Source: Argopecten irradians (Eukaryota > Mollusca > Bivalvia > Pectinida > Pectinidae). Taken from it: a DNA stretch of 64,000 bases. Positions 21,010-30,330 of this stretch are shown here, one piece after another. The notes under the pieces were generated by a model, which was not told the origin of the DNA, did not search any database, and worked only from the letters and a program-made list of their open reading frames with translations. The DNA lies in contig NC_091134.1 of the NCBI RefSeq assembly GCF_041381155.1, forward strand, positions 75,007,051 through 75,071,050, read 5' to 3'. The position numbers were made by a program, and so were the translations under genes. Numbering within the stretch: the first letter of the stretch is position 1; each line of letters opens with the position of its first letter.

Positions 21010-21687
21010 CTATGTACAACAATTACAACCACCATCACCACGATATGTACCTCTGATAAGTATTTCCTGGACAGTGCTCGAGGAAACAGAAGTAAAGAAT
21101 CCCTTGCTCATAAGCAAATATGTTTTTGCAAAGTCAGAGTGCCACGCTGGTGGGCGTCTCGCTCGCCCAGTCCGCCTTGAGGTTACTAGCGTGTCCTCAT
21201 CCTTCTCACTATCTGATGAGGTGCTGTCTGCCAACTCCCCTGAAGAGTTCTGCATTGTCTCCTGTGATGTAGCATCTTCTATGAAACAACTCTCATCAAC
21301 CTGGACCTTTGCATCCTTCAGTCCACTACGCTCCCTGGCACTCTCCCCTTGAAGAATCTGCATCTGTCTTCGTTTCAGCCGGTCTGCATGTACCACCTGG
21401 GACTTCCCTTTGCGACCACAACGTACCCTATATGTTACATCAGTCAACTTGGATAGTACTTTAAATGGTCCACGCCATCTACAGGCCAATTTTGGACTCA
21501 GTCCTGATTTCACATTGGGAAAGAACACAAAGACTTCATTACTTGGTTTAAACTTTTCCCAGGACAGTTTGTTGTCATGATTCCTTTTCTGTCTCTGCAT
21601 AGCTCCCTTTGTCTGGTTAGGAGTTTTGCCTCTACAACACTGTAGGCAACCGACAACATAGCGCTTAACTTCAGCCTGAATCCCCGG
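21010..21687 (-). pseudogene. Integrase remnant: zinc-finger end joined to C-terminal domain
   Basis: After a TAG at 21,688-21,690 the frame continues with the second half of the integrase zinc finger (CLQCC), then skips the catalytic D,D-35-E core entirely. It enters the C-terminal domain: KLSWEKFKPSNEVFVFFP, CRWRGPFKVLSKLTDV (GPF/Y-type motif), QVVHADRLKRR. A Ser/Asp/Glu-rich tail ends at 21,010. The join shows a deletion of several hundred base pairs. Confidence 0.75.
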
Positions 21688-23043
21688 TCAGTAATAGGAC
21701 TGCCTGATCTTTGGAAGTGTTTTTCTCAACCCCAAGTGTCCTATTACCTTATTGTCATGGGTATGCTCTAATGCAGTTCGCCTTTCTGATTTGGGAAGGA
21801 CAACTTGCGAGGTCCCATTAGGACTTTTTCTATATAGCAGGTTATCTTCCAGGGATAATGCCTCAAACTGGGACCAAAGTGATTTCACAGTCATGTTGCG
21901 GTTCTCAATACTCTTGAATGGAGGTTTCTTCCCGTCCTGTACCCACTCAATGACAACTTTAATATCCTCATCTGCTTCTTGTTGTCCCTGTAGATATGGC
22001 TTTTGTTCGATGTCTGCTCCGAGATTCATCATACGCACAGGTACAGTAGGCATGTTCTGAATTAGTGACCTTCCGACTAATGCTGTGTCTCGTCGTAAAA
22101 AGGTTTCAGCACCTTCAACTAAAAGCATCTCTCCTCGGATATGATCACCTGGTGGGGTGCACACTTTCCCCGGCACAATAACCTCACTATTTGCCGGCAA
22201 CAAAACTTGCTCTGTAGAGTAAACTCGAAAGCAACCCATTGCAACCTCGTACTGGGTGGCGATTTCAATACCATCCAATACTAAACGACCTTTCTCAAAG
22301 TCTAGAGACCCATGCCTCTCCTTCATGACATCAAGCCCTAGTATGCCATCTGTACTGATTCTGGCTACGACTGCCTCTATATTCATATTCTTGCAGGCTT
22401 CGAGTCGCACCATGAAACTACCACGCCCGACAACGTGTAGCTTGTCACCCCCTGTCGTGGAAATATCTTGGTGTACCTTGGTAAGTCTCGGTCTCGCTGA
22501 TGGTGTGATGCTATCAAACACTCGTTCTGAGATTATACTAACAGTTGCCCCGGTGTCTACCAAGAGTTTCACCTTGGATCCATGTACATCTGCTTCTATG
22601 TACATACCAGCTTCATGAGCTGCTGCAGAGGCACCAATTGAAGCTTTAGATAGCTTCTTTCTACGCCTCACTCCTACCCGCTGGGCTGTTGGTCGGCTAT
22701 CCTTTTTCTTCAGCTGTGGGCAATCCCGCTGGAAATGTCCTTCTTTCTTACAATTGTAACAGTTATTTCCACTCGGTCTGCGCCTCCTCTCTTTCATTTT
22801 CTTAAAATCTGTCTCCAGTGTAGCGAGTTTCTTCTGAATATCTTCCAACAGTTTGACCATCTCACTGGACTCAGACTGTTTGGTAATAGCACTACCATCG
22901 CTTGCACCAGCCCCTTTGACCTCACACACACTAGTCCCTGTCTCAGTAGTTGTGGTACGTAGGAAATTACGTCCATCTCTATGTTGTTTCTCACAACGGT
23001 TGTATGCCTCGAGTTCCACAGCTAACCGGGTTGCATCAGTCAA
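21688..23043 (-). pseudogene. Gag C-terminus, zinc knuckle, protease and integrase zinc-finger start in one ORF (451 codons)
   Basis: In order: end of capsid (DATRLAVELEAYNRCE), CCHC knuckle CYNCKKEGHFQRDC, protease with LLVDTGATVSIIS and DGILGLDVM, and a linker. It then goes directly to integrase (LEDNLLYRK, ALEHTHDNKVIGHLGL with the His-His pair). The reverse transcriptase and RNase H (about 1.5 kb in complete elements) are missing without a frame break. The protease has its catalytic DTG and looks intact. The ORF is separated from the upstream gag by a one-base loss near 23,055. Confidence 0.8.
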
Positions 23044-23054
23044 ATTGCGGGACG

Positions 23055-23978
23055 AGCTTGTTTGATGCGAATTCTCATGTCAGAATCGCTCAATGCCTCT
23101 ATAAACTGCTGCTTAGCAAGAGTCTCCCGTACATCACTGGGCACTGCGGGGTATGCCAGCTTTACAAGCCTCCTAATTGCTTATCCTAGCTCAGGCAGTG
23201 TTTCTGAAGCCTTTTGCTTTCTTTCCATTAGCTGTACGCGGTATAGCTCTGTCTGGTCAGGCGGAGAGAAGCGCTCCTCCAATGCAGTCATCAAAGAGTC
23301 GTAATCCTGCTGCTGAGAGACATCGAGATCCCCAAGTATACCTTGAGCTTGTCCTCGTAAAGCAACAGCCAGGTACAAACCCTTCTCATAGTCCGACCAA
23401 TTGTTGATTCTAGCACATGCTTCAAAGTGGGATTTATAATCAATCAATGCTGTAGTATCATCATAGGTCGAGGCTTTAACCGATACATATTTAGGAGATC
23501 TGTCTGAGTTGATGCTCCTTCGTTGTTGACGTGTATCACCTTTCCTATAAGTCACTGGGCCATCATCACCATTGCTCTGATCATCATAAAATCTCAGGCC
23601 ATGAGATTTCCTATCCTTGCTGTTGGTGTGAGTTTGACTACTCGTAGCATGCAGTGGGTTATGCAACATCTCCATACTATGTTGCTTCATAGACGAAATC
23701 TGGCTCCTTAGCATCTTGATCTCATCTTCAATTTTCTGAGTATCCTCACTAAAACTCTTTCCATTTAGCTCATACCCAAACTCAGGGTCCTTGGTTTCAG
23801 AACTGGGTATAGTCATGATACCCGAGTCCGACATTCTCAATATTCCGCTGGACTTGGTCACAGGGGTCGAGTAGTCACGAGCCATTGTGTCAGAGACATC
23901 ATGATCATCATCCAAATGTTGGCCATCTAAAGCAATTCGAAGGTCCTGACCGATATCATAACTGTACTTTGCTGCCAT
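23055..23978 (-). pseudogene. Gag capsid part of the inner LTR element
   Basis: Starts at ATG 23,978 (MAAKYSYDIGQ). The N-terminus is hydrophilic with a short coiled coil (IEDEIKMLRSQISSMKQ). The capsid-like segment has TALIDYKSHFEACARINNWSD, VALRGQAQGILGDL and LEERFSPPDQTELYR, typical of gypsy gag. One TAA at 23,181-23,183 and a one-base deletion near 23,055 break the link to the zinc-knuckle ORF. Confidence 0.75.
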
Positions 23979-24128
23979 ATTTACAATATAATTTTGACAA
24001 AATAACAACGACCTCTAAAATATCAAATATGTAATAATGTATGTCTTAACACACAATAACTAACAGCAAACTACGGATAAACAATACATGTACTACTGTA
24101 GCATAGCAAGTTACAGGTTAACAGGGAT

Positions 24129-24146
24129 CCCGCAACGCTGCCACCA
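24129..24146 (-). promoter_or_regulatory. Primer-binding site of the inner LTR element
   Basis: Minus strand: TGGTGGCAGCGTTGCGGG, six bases after the end of the 5' LTR. It shares TGGTGGCAGCG with the site at 1,498-1,515, so both elements probably use the same or a related tRNA. Confidence 0.65.
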
Positions 24147-24152
24147 AATTTA

Positions 24153-25050
24153 TGTAACGTACCGGCGGGGGTTGTTACCAAGATATGCTTGGGTCCCTAT
24201 TATGAATTACCAACTATACTACAGCAGCCAATATATACAGATAAGCTAGGTTACAACCAGCAACACTAGTCAATGTTCTATGTACAATACACGTTATAAG
24301 CACAATATGACAGAGTACCTCTCTGTACTGCAATTAACTAGATGAAGGGAGACAACTCCTATAACAATAGAGCGCAACACACTCAGTGCTGATCACGGCC
24401 CTTCACATCAACAATATAACGACTGCCTGTCGTTAAACGTGTACACCGACACACTGTTAGCTCGTAGCCCGCTGACTGCGAGCGTGTCGCCAACACTAGC
24501 TGTTACCAGCCCTACTCACGACTACCTATGTCGTGACCCTACTCACAACTACCTAGCTAGTGGTCGTGAGCTGATGTCGCGAGTAACTCGCGACCTGTAG
24601 TCTATATGTGTGTACCACCCTACGTATAGCTAAGAGCTGCAAAGCTCTATCCTCAACAGCTATACAATACGACTACTGGTCCTGTCGCTCGGTATGACAC
24701 TGATCAAGGCAAGACTTATTCAGCCACTTCTATCTTTCAGTGCCACTACCTACTACCTTGTCGATGTTAACAGCTCGACGTTCAGGACCAAAAGGTGAAC
24801 AATCCGCCAGCTCGCTCCCTTTTATACTGCGAGAGAAAGCAGCGCCCCTAGCGGCAATCATCGTGATTATCTCGGAACTCCTCGGGTTTAATTAACGTAT
24901 TAGAGGTGTTCGCTACATTAAAGTCACCAAAACGCTTACACTGTATACTGCCCCGACAATGAAGCGTCTGCCTAACGTTAACAATAACAACACACGTACA
25001 GCGAAACACGTGTTACACATGACATAGCGGTAAGGCCTATTTTTGCCACA
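24153..25050 (-). repeat. 5' LTR of the inner LTR element
   Basis: 898 bp, near-identical to 20,039-20,937. Contains short direct duplications (CCTACTCAC...ACTACCTA twice near 24,515-24,560) in both copies. Confidence 0.9.
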
Positions 25051-25054
25051 GTAG
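25051..25054. repeat. Target-site duplication GTAG (right)
   Basis: Matches 20,035-20,038. The outer element's RNase H continues immediately after it. Confidence 0.85.
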
Positions 25055-25511
25055 CAAAGATGGTATCGATGCTGTTATGTTGCAGGATGGAAAACCATTG
25101 GAGTATGCATCCCGAGCACTTACTTCCTCAGAAAGAAGTGGGCACAAATCGAAAAGGAAGCACTCGCTACCCTATATGGCGCAGAACGGTTTGACCAGTA
25201 TACATATGACCGCAAAATAATAATTGAAAATGATCACAAGCCGTTGGAGTCAATACTGAAGAAACCACTTAGCTGTGCCCCAAGGAGGCTTCTGGATATC
25301 ATAATGAAACTCTACCGGTATGATGTAGAATTCCGTTTCCTTAAAGGGACATCACTCGTCATTGCTGATACTCTGAGCAGAGCATATCTTGACGAAGCTA
25401 GACCTCGCATCATGAACATAGAGGTCAATGAGGACATTTCAGACAAATGGCTAAGAGAAATATGTGACGCCACATCATCAGACCCTGATCTTCAAAACTT
25501 GATGAACACTA
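25055..25511 (+). pseudogene. RNase H remainder and linker of the outer gypsy element
   Basis: Continues RNase H in a broken frame (DGIDAVMLQDGKPLEYASRA, then TLYGAERFDQY) and its conserved end (DVEFRFLKGTSLVIADTLSRAY). The linker toward integrase follows until the LINE-tail insertion point. The last ten bases (25,502-25,511, ATGAACACTA) are the left copy of a target-site duplication. Confidence 0.75.
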
Positions 25512-26057
25512 GACAGACAGACAGACATTCTTTGTTTCCTCTGAATCGAGATTGCGTACATGTCATTTTAACATTTCAATTTAACTGCAAAACGGACGTA
25601 TTTACATTATAATTACAAGAACTCAGTCATTGAGGAGTACATTCATCTCCGTAAGCATCCCTTCCACTGCATTGCTTAGAGCAACCATCATATTCTGCCA
25701 TTCGATATCCTCCAATTGAATAAGTGTCCTTCCGCCAAGAATGAATGAACACTTTTCATCTGGCTCTAATGTGTCAAAACTAACGTATTTCTCTACGCTA
25801 ATACAGTTTACAATTTGTTCATATAAGTTGTCCCTGCTTTTGTACAGTGATGGACACTCAACTAAGAAATGCTTTACATCACTGTCCACTCGTTTGTTGC
25901 ACAGTTTGCAAATTGCATCGTTAAGCTCAACCCGGTACGAAAGTTTGACCAATTCACAAATTTTCCACGTATTTTTTGGAAATTTCAGTGTTAAATCCCA
26001 TAAGGGATTTGGTCCGAGAAAATGGTGAACTGCCTTATAATATGATAATATATATAT
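25512..26057 (-). mobile_element. 5'-truncated LINE tail, 10-bp TSD, (TGTC)n 3' end
   Basis: 546 bp flanked by ATGAACACTA at 25,502-25,511 and 26,058-26,067. On the minus strand it encodes the C-terminal end of a LINE protein with a zinc-binding motif CKLCNKRVDSDVKHFLVEC (ORF 25,952-25,623). A short 3' UTR follows, ending in four TGTC units in place of poly(A). Short tandem repeats at the 3' end are a known trait of CR1/L2-type elements. It interrupts the RNase H-integrase linker of the outer gypsy element. Confidence 0.8.
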
Positions 26058-26067
26058 ATGAACACTA

Positions 26068-27397
26068 TAGAAACTGGATGGCCAGAAACAAGGGAGACTA
26101 CTCCAAATCCTTGTAAGGCCTACTTCGATGCAAGAGACACTCTGTGGATTATAGACGGCTTGATAATGAAAGGAGAAGCTGTCATCGTACCCAAATCACT
26201 ACGAGCTGACATCAAATCTAAGCTTCACAAATCACGTTGGATTAGACGCCACAATGAGGAGAGCCAGAGGTACAGTATACTGGCCCGCCATGAACACTGA
26301 AATAAAGCAAAGGGTGGAAACCTGTGAGGCATGTCAAGAGATGGCACCTCGATCTAAGAAACTACCACTCAAACAACATGATGATGGTGACAAGCCATGG
26401 AAAAAATTAGGTATGGATCTATTTGAGATAAAATGGAGACAATACCTGATAACTGTAGACTATTACAGCAACTACATAGAGGTTGATTACCTCTCAAAGG
26501 TAACCTCAACTGCTGTGGTGAACGTTCTGAAGAAACAATTCGCTCATTTTGGAATTCCAACAATAATCGTGTCAGATGGAGGACCACAATTTACCTCTAG
26601 AGAATTCCAACACTTTACCAAGACATGGGGTATTTAACCATGTGACGTCATCTCTTCAGCATCAGCGAGCGAACGGCAAGGCTGAAGCAGCAGTAAAAGT
26701 GGTCAAACACCTTATAATAAAATGTACCAGAAACAGAGAGGACCAATACGAGGCCCTTATGGAACAAAGGAACGTGCCTAGACAGGATACAGGACTCAGT
26801 CCTAACGATAGGATGTTCGGTCGACGAACACGTACGCTCCTCCCAGATTTGAATCATGGTCGCGAGGGAAATGACGTGGTTAAACGAAAACGCGAGACTC
26901 GGAAGAAAAGTATCAAACGTTACTATGACAAGACTGCTCGTGATCTACCGTATGTGAATGTAGGACAGAATGTCTATTTTCAATATAAGGAACATGAACG
27001 ATGGATACTAGGTCGTGTTTTGGAACAGTGTAGCGACTCTACCTACATGATACAGGCTCAGAATGGCGCCGTATACCGTAGAAATCGAATGCACATTCGA
27101 CCAACTAAGGTTGAGGCAATTATCCGCGATAGGACACAGTGTGCGCGTTTCCACAGCAACAGTGACACTTCGGACAAGAGTGATATTACGGTACCACAAC
27201 ATCAACCCATATGTGTTAGCCATGAGTTGGACAATCGAGCAAGCCCGATTAAGCACGATGAGGAAAAGTATGCCACTAACACTTCACCATCTAAAACCAT
27301 GGAAGGAACCACAAAAGGAAGCCTTAACGTACCACCCAGAAGGTCTGGAAGGGAAAGGAGAGAACCTACTCATTTGAAAGACTTTGTTCGTTATAAG
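26068..27397 (+). pseudogene. Integrase of the outer gypsy element
   Basis: Resumes with DTLWIIDGLIMKGEAVIVP. Zinc-finger end CEACQEMAPRS, core GMDLFEIKWRQYLITVDYYSNY (first catalytic Asp) and IIVSDGGPQFTS (second Asp); the catalytic Glu lies in ANGKAEAAVK. The C-terminal part (GQNVYFQYKEHERWILGRV) and a final RRSGRERREPTHLKDF follow. Frame changes near 26,245 and 26,640 inactivate it. It would have inserted the element's DNA. Confidence 0.8.
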
Positions 27398-27736
27398 TGA
27401 ATCTTCTCAAATAATAGGTGGTTCTCGGAAACACTAGTATTTCTGATGAGTTCCAATCAAGGTTTAAAGTTTGTTTCTAGTAGTTATAGTTAGTTAAAGT
27501 AGTTAGTGTGTTTAAAAGGTTCTAAAGACTTGTTTGAACAGGACATTTTATACTGCCAGTGAAATTATGTGAAGGACACTGTTAAAAATAATAATAATAA
27601 TTCGGGGAACACAAGTTCAATAAGTTTACTGTAATACCTTTATTTCTTAACTTCTAGTCATATATATCCGCTAGTTAAAGTTAAAGTTATATATGTTCAG
27701 TACTACCTAGATAGTCTTTTCTTAAAGAAAAGGGAT
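27398..27736. other. 3' flank of the gypsy element; no gene
   Basis: AT-rich; includes runs of AGTTA/AGTTAAAG words (27,480-27,500 and 27,672-27,690) and an AAT microsatellite near 27,586-27,602. It may include a diverged 3' LTR, but I could not match it to a 5' copy. Confidence 0.35.
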
Positions 27737-27917
27737 TGTTGAACATATCTAATTTCGTTCCGTAAAATATCGAGATCCGGAATATCATTTCTATGATTCG
27801 CTATTCCTAAATTTATATGTAACCAAGCCTCTCTTTGAAGAAAGATGTGGACAGCATGGCAGCTAAGAAAACTACTGTCTACTTGTATCTCTTTGATATA
27901 ACAACTCCACATCAACA
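27737..27917 (+). repeat. ~181-bp LTR, copy A (solo)
   Basis: TGTTGAACAT...CCACATCAACA, nearly the same as 30,008-30,189 in reverse and partly 1,516-1,591. Copy B, with primer-binding site attached, identifies it as an LTR. No clear TSD. Confidence 0.6.
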
Positions 27918-28350
27918 GTTATGGCCAGGCGGCGGCAACACAATGTCGAAAATGTCCTGTTTCTGGTCGAACGTGCCCAGCAATGAATGAAGAGCCTGCC
28001 TTCTGGTCTGAACATATGGATGTTACGCGGTGTGCTAGCCTTGAAGTTCGTATGCGTAGTGGTGGAGCTCCGGACTCCTCGTCGACGGAACTTGGGGAGA
28101 AGGCGATTTGATTTTTTTTTACATTTGTGTTTTTGTATTTTGTGTTGTCTAATGAGTTCGGGAGGAGCGCGTAAGTATATGTAGGGTGACCGTAAGTATG
28201 GGATTGGGAGCAAGCTCGAGCATCGTCAGCTTGCCAGGCTTCGCGCTTAGGCGTTATTAAATTCATATATTATATTTTCTTTGCGCGTAGTGTATTTTCC
28301 ATAGTTCATTTTTCTATCACTATTCGTCTAATATGACTTAAGGCAAGGCC
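27918..28350. other. Unassigned stretch between LTR copy A and the TIR element
   Basis: Less AT-rich than the surroundings; an ATG directly after the LTR (27,921, MARRRQHNVENVLF) opens about 20 codons and a second frame gives about 45 more codons to 28,108. It could be a gag start of the LTR element, but evidence is too thin for a gene call. Confidence 0.3.
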
Positions 28351-28892
28351 TTAAAGGGCGCAGCCAGATGTTTTAAATCATGCACGGCATAGGAAGAGCG
28401 AAGCTCTACTTGTTTATTTTATTTTCTATTTCATGTAGAAGACATAATTTAGAAATAAAAAGATTGTCTAGCATAATCTCAAAGAAATGAACTCAAAGAT
28501 TCGAATTTTTCTGTGTCCATTCAAGGCCTGGGGTGCCGCGTATGCGAATCCTATGATTTCGCGCCATTTGTTGACGTTATGTGACGTCATGATTCCTTGT
28601 GCTCATCTTCGCCTTGGTGGATATTTTGACTGCATTCTATAGCTTTTAATTTTCAAAGTGTTATCATTATTATTTGAAAAATAATTAAAAATGTTTAATA
28701 ACCCCTGTTATGCATTTGCATTAGTTAAATATATATTTACTGGGGAGAGCAATACCGGAGCAACGCACAACCTCCCCAAAATGGCGGCCGCAAACTGAAG
28801 CTGTCAGTGTGTAGGATTGAATTTTGAAGATAATTTTTTCATATATTTTCGTGTATCCGTTACTTTAGATGTGCTTCGCTGCGCCCTTATAA
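28351..28892 (+). repeat. ~540-bp terminal-inverted-repeat element, copy 1
   Basis: AAGGGCGCAGC (28,354-28,364) and its complement GCTGCGCCCTT (28,878-28,888) bound a non-coding unit that recurs inverted at 45,411-46,516. Shared internal blocks include GAGCGAAGCTCTACTTG, a TGACGTCA (28,582-28,589) and CCGGAGCAACGCACAACCTC. Likely a non-autonomous DNA transposon. Confidence 0.65.
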
Positions 28893-29343
28893 ATCCATCT
28901 ATAATTCCCGCTTACTTTCATATTACTTACAAACTCACGACTGAAACAGACGACATGACAACTCTATGTTTATCGGCTGCTTGTGCCTGTTTCATGTATA
29001 TTTGTCTGTTTTGGTTCTTATGTGTATAGGATTTAATGTTTTATGTGTAGGTTATATTGTTTTAATACAATGGTTGCTAAAACTCATTCTGTGGTGCAAG
29101 GAGGGTCTGTTGTTTGCTATGTTTGGGTTTGATACTGAATATGAATTGATATTTTTGGTTTCTAATTTAATATTTCAGATAAACAAATCAGTAGTTTCCA
29201 TTGTATTAGTTTTTCAGCCAGACCGGTTGGACAGGGGCTGGTTGCAGTCATAACAGTTAAATATTGACCTACAATCAAGTTTGAAGATTGGCATGTGAGT
29301 AACTTGTGTATATAATAAATTTGTCATTTATTTCAGCTTTGGT
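28893..29343. other. Upstream region of the second SGNH ORF; no gene
   Basis: AT-rich. Ends with a possible splice acceptor (TTTATTTCAG at 29,327-29,336) just before ATG 29,344, which would fit a 5' non-coding exon. No donor was identified with confidence. Confidence 0.3.
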
Positions 29344-30007
29344 ATGAATTCCAAGTTACAAAAATATATTGAGAAACCTGTTGATTGTAGAAATGTAAAA
29401 TTAGTCAGTAAGCCTATTGTAATAACTTATAGCAAAGGGTTTTCTTTGATTAGGAATTTAGATATTGCAACGAAATTGGGTGTAAATCTTGAGATTGTTG
29501 CAAAAGCTGGTGCTTGGTTTGCGGATTATCTACCGTGGTTACATTGGAATATTCCCAAACTTGTACGTGTACATAGTCATATAACTCTCTATGTGTGGCT
29601 AGGTACTTGCGACCTGACTATTAAGCGTGGCCCATTTATTTAGTTACGTCACACAACTTTCGAGAGTGCTCAATCGTATTTGTTTGATTATATAGCAGAT
29701 TTTAAGAAATTAATTTCTCTATTTCCTTCTGTGAAGTTGATATTTGTAGAGATACTTCCCTATTCTATAATAGAGTGGAATCGTTGCAAGGGCCATTCCG
29801 ATCCTGAGTCATTTCAGTGTCAAGAAGATAGTCTTAGGGAACGGCTTCTGTTCCTTAACGATTTCTTGAAGTCATTGAATTTTGACTTGGGAGTGACCTT
29901 ACCTTTGTTGAGAGTTGACCTCCTCAGGTATAGAAAAACAAAGGCCCATGGGAGTTATAAGGTGTCTGTCAATCTGTAAAAACTGTACAAGGATGGTATT
30001 CATTCTG
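29344..30007 (+). pseudogene. SGNH-hydrolase-like ORF, second copy (broken)
   Basis: Co-linear with the 6,177-6,884 ORF: MNSKLQKYIEKP, then TYSKG for block I (Ser kept, the preceding Asp replaced by Tyr), VWLGTCDLT for block III, EILPYSIIEWNRCKG, and KDGIHSV for block V. There is a TAG at 29,641-29,643, another stop near 29,977, and the C-terminus is cut by LTR copy C. No PHD or RT ORF follows, so this family exists apart from a complete LINE. Confidence 0.65.
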
Positions 30008-30189
30008 TGTTGATGTGCAGTTGTTATATCAAACAAATACAAGTAGACAGTAGTTTTCTTAGCTGCCATGCCGTCCACATCTTTCTTCAAAGAGAGGCTT
30101 GGTTACATATAAATTTAGGAATATCGAATCATAGAAATGATATTCCGGATCTCGATATTTTACGGAACGAAATAAGATAATGTTCAACA
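30008..30189 (-). repeat. ~181-bp LTR, copy C (inverted)
   Basis: Reverse complement of 27,737-27,917 with few differences. It interrupts the end of the second SGNH ORF. Its inner end abuts the minus-strand primer-binding site and LTR end at 30,201-30,222. Confidence 0.6.
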
Positions 30190-30200
30190 ATAACGGTCAT

Positions 30201-30330
30201 CAATTCACGTTGGGCGCCATTTGTCACCGGGGCGTAGCAAATAAAACCAGAGACAATTTTCAGTTGATTTCCTTTTTATTACCGGGTGGTAAGGAAAAGC
30301 CTACAAAGACAAAACAAACAGTCACTCACC
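30201..30330 (-). repeat. LTR 3' end with primer-binding site (minus strand, partial)
   Basis: Reading the minus strand, an LTR end ...CCCCGGTGACA (at 30,222) is followed after two bases by TGGCGCCCAACGTGAATTG. This is a primer-binding site of the TGGCGCCC tRNA-Lys type. AATAAA at 30,280-30,275 sits about 55 bases before the LTR end, as a polyadenylation signal would. The LTR start to the right is not delimited. The interior was lost at 30,190. Confidence 0.5.

Larger units (their letters stand above)
20039..25050 (-). mobile_element. Internally deleted (non-autonomous) LTR retrotransposon with near-identical LTRs
   Basis: 5,012 bp on the minus strand, with 899- and 898-bp LTRs, a TSD GTAG, a primer-binding site and a polypurine tract in the correct places. 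Its coding capacity is gag, zinc knuckle, protease, then directly the zinc-binding start and the C-terminal end of integrase. RT, RNase H and the integrase catalytic core are absent. The LTRs differ at only four positions by my reading, so insertion was recent and the enzymes must have come from elsewhere or been lost afterwards. Confidence 0.85.
18340..27397 (+). mobile_element. Decayed Ty3/gypsy element carrying two nested insertions
   Basis: Gag, protease, RT thumb, RNase H, integrase zinc finger, integrase core and C-terminal domain appear in the standard gypsy order on the plus strand. They are broken by a deletion (RT fingers and palm), stops, frameshifts and two insertions: an LTR element at 20,039-25,050 and a LINE tail at 25,512-26,057. 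The LTRs could not be delimited; 27,398-27,736 and 17,860-18,368 are not obviously alike. It is the oldest layer of a three-element nest. Confidence 0.8.

Noticed and set aside
21752-22618. Plus-strand ORFs of 100-120 codons
   Set aside because: They are antisense to the gag-protease-integrase ORF of the minus-strand element and have no recognisable domain.
20039-25050. Segmental duplication rather than an LTR element (900-bp repeats)
   Set aside because: TG...CA ends, a 4-bp TSD, PBS and PPT next to the repeats, and gag-protease between them identify an LTR element.
27919-28266. Two overlapping minus-strand ORFs of about 115 codons and a plus-strand ATG after LTR copy A
   Set aside because: Competing frames of similar length on both strands with no family pattern; noted only as a possible gag start.
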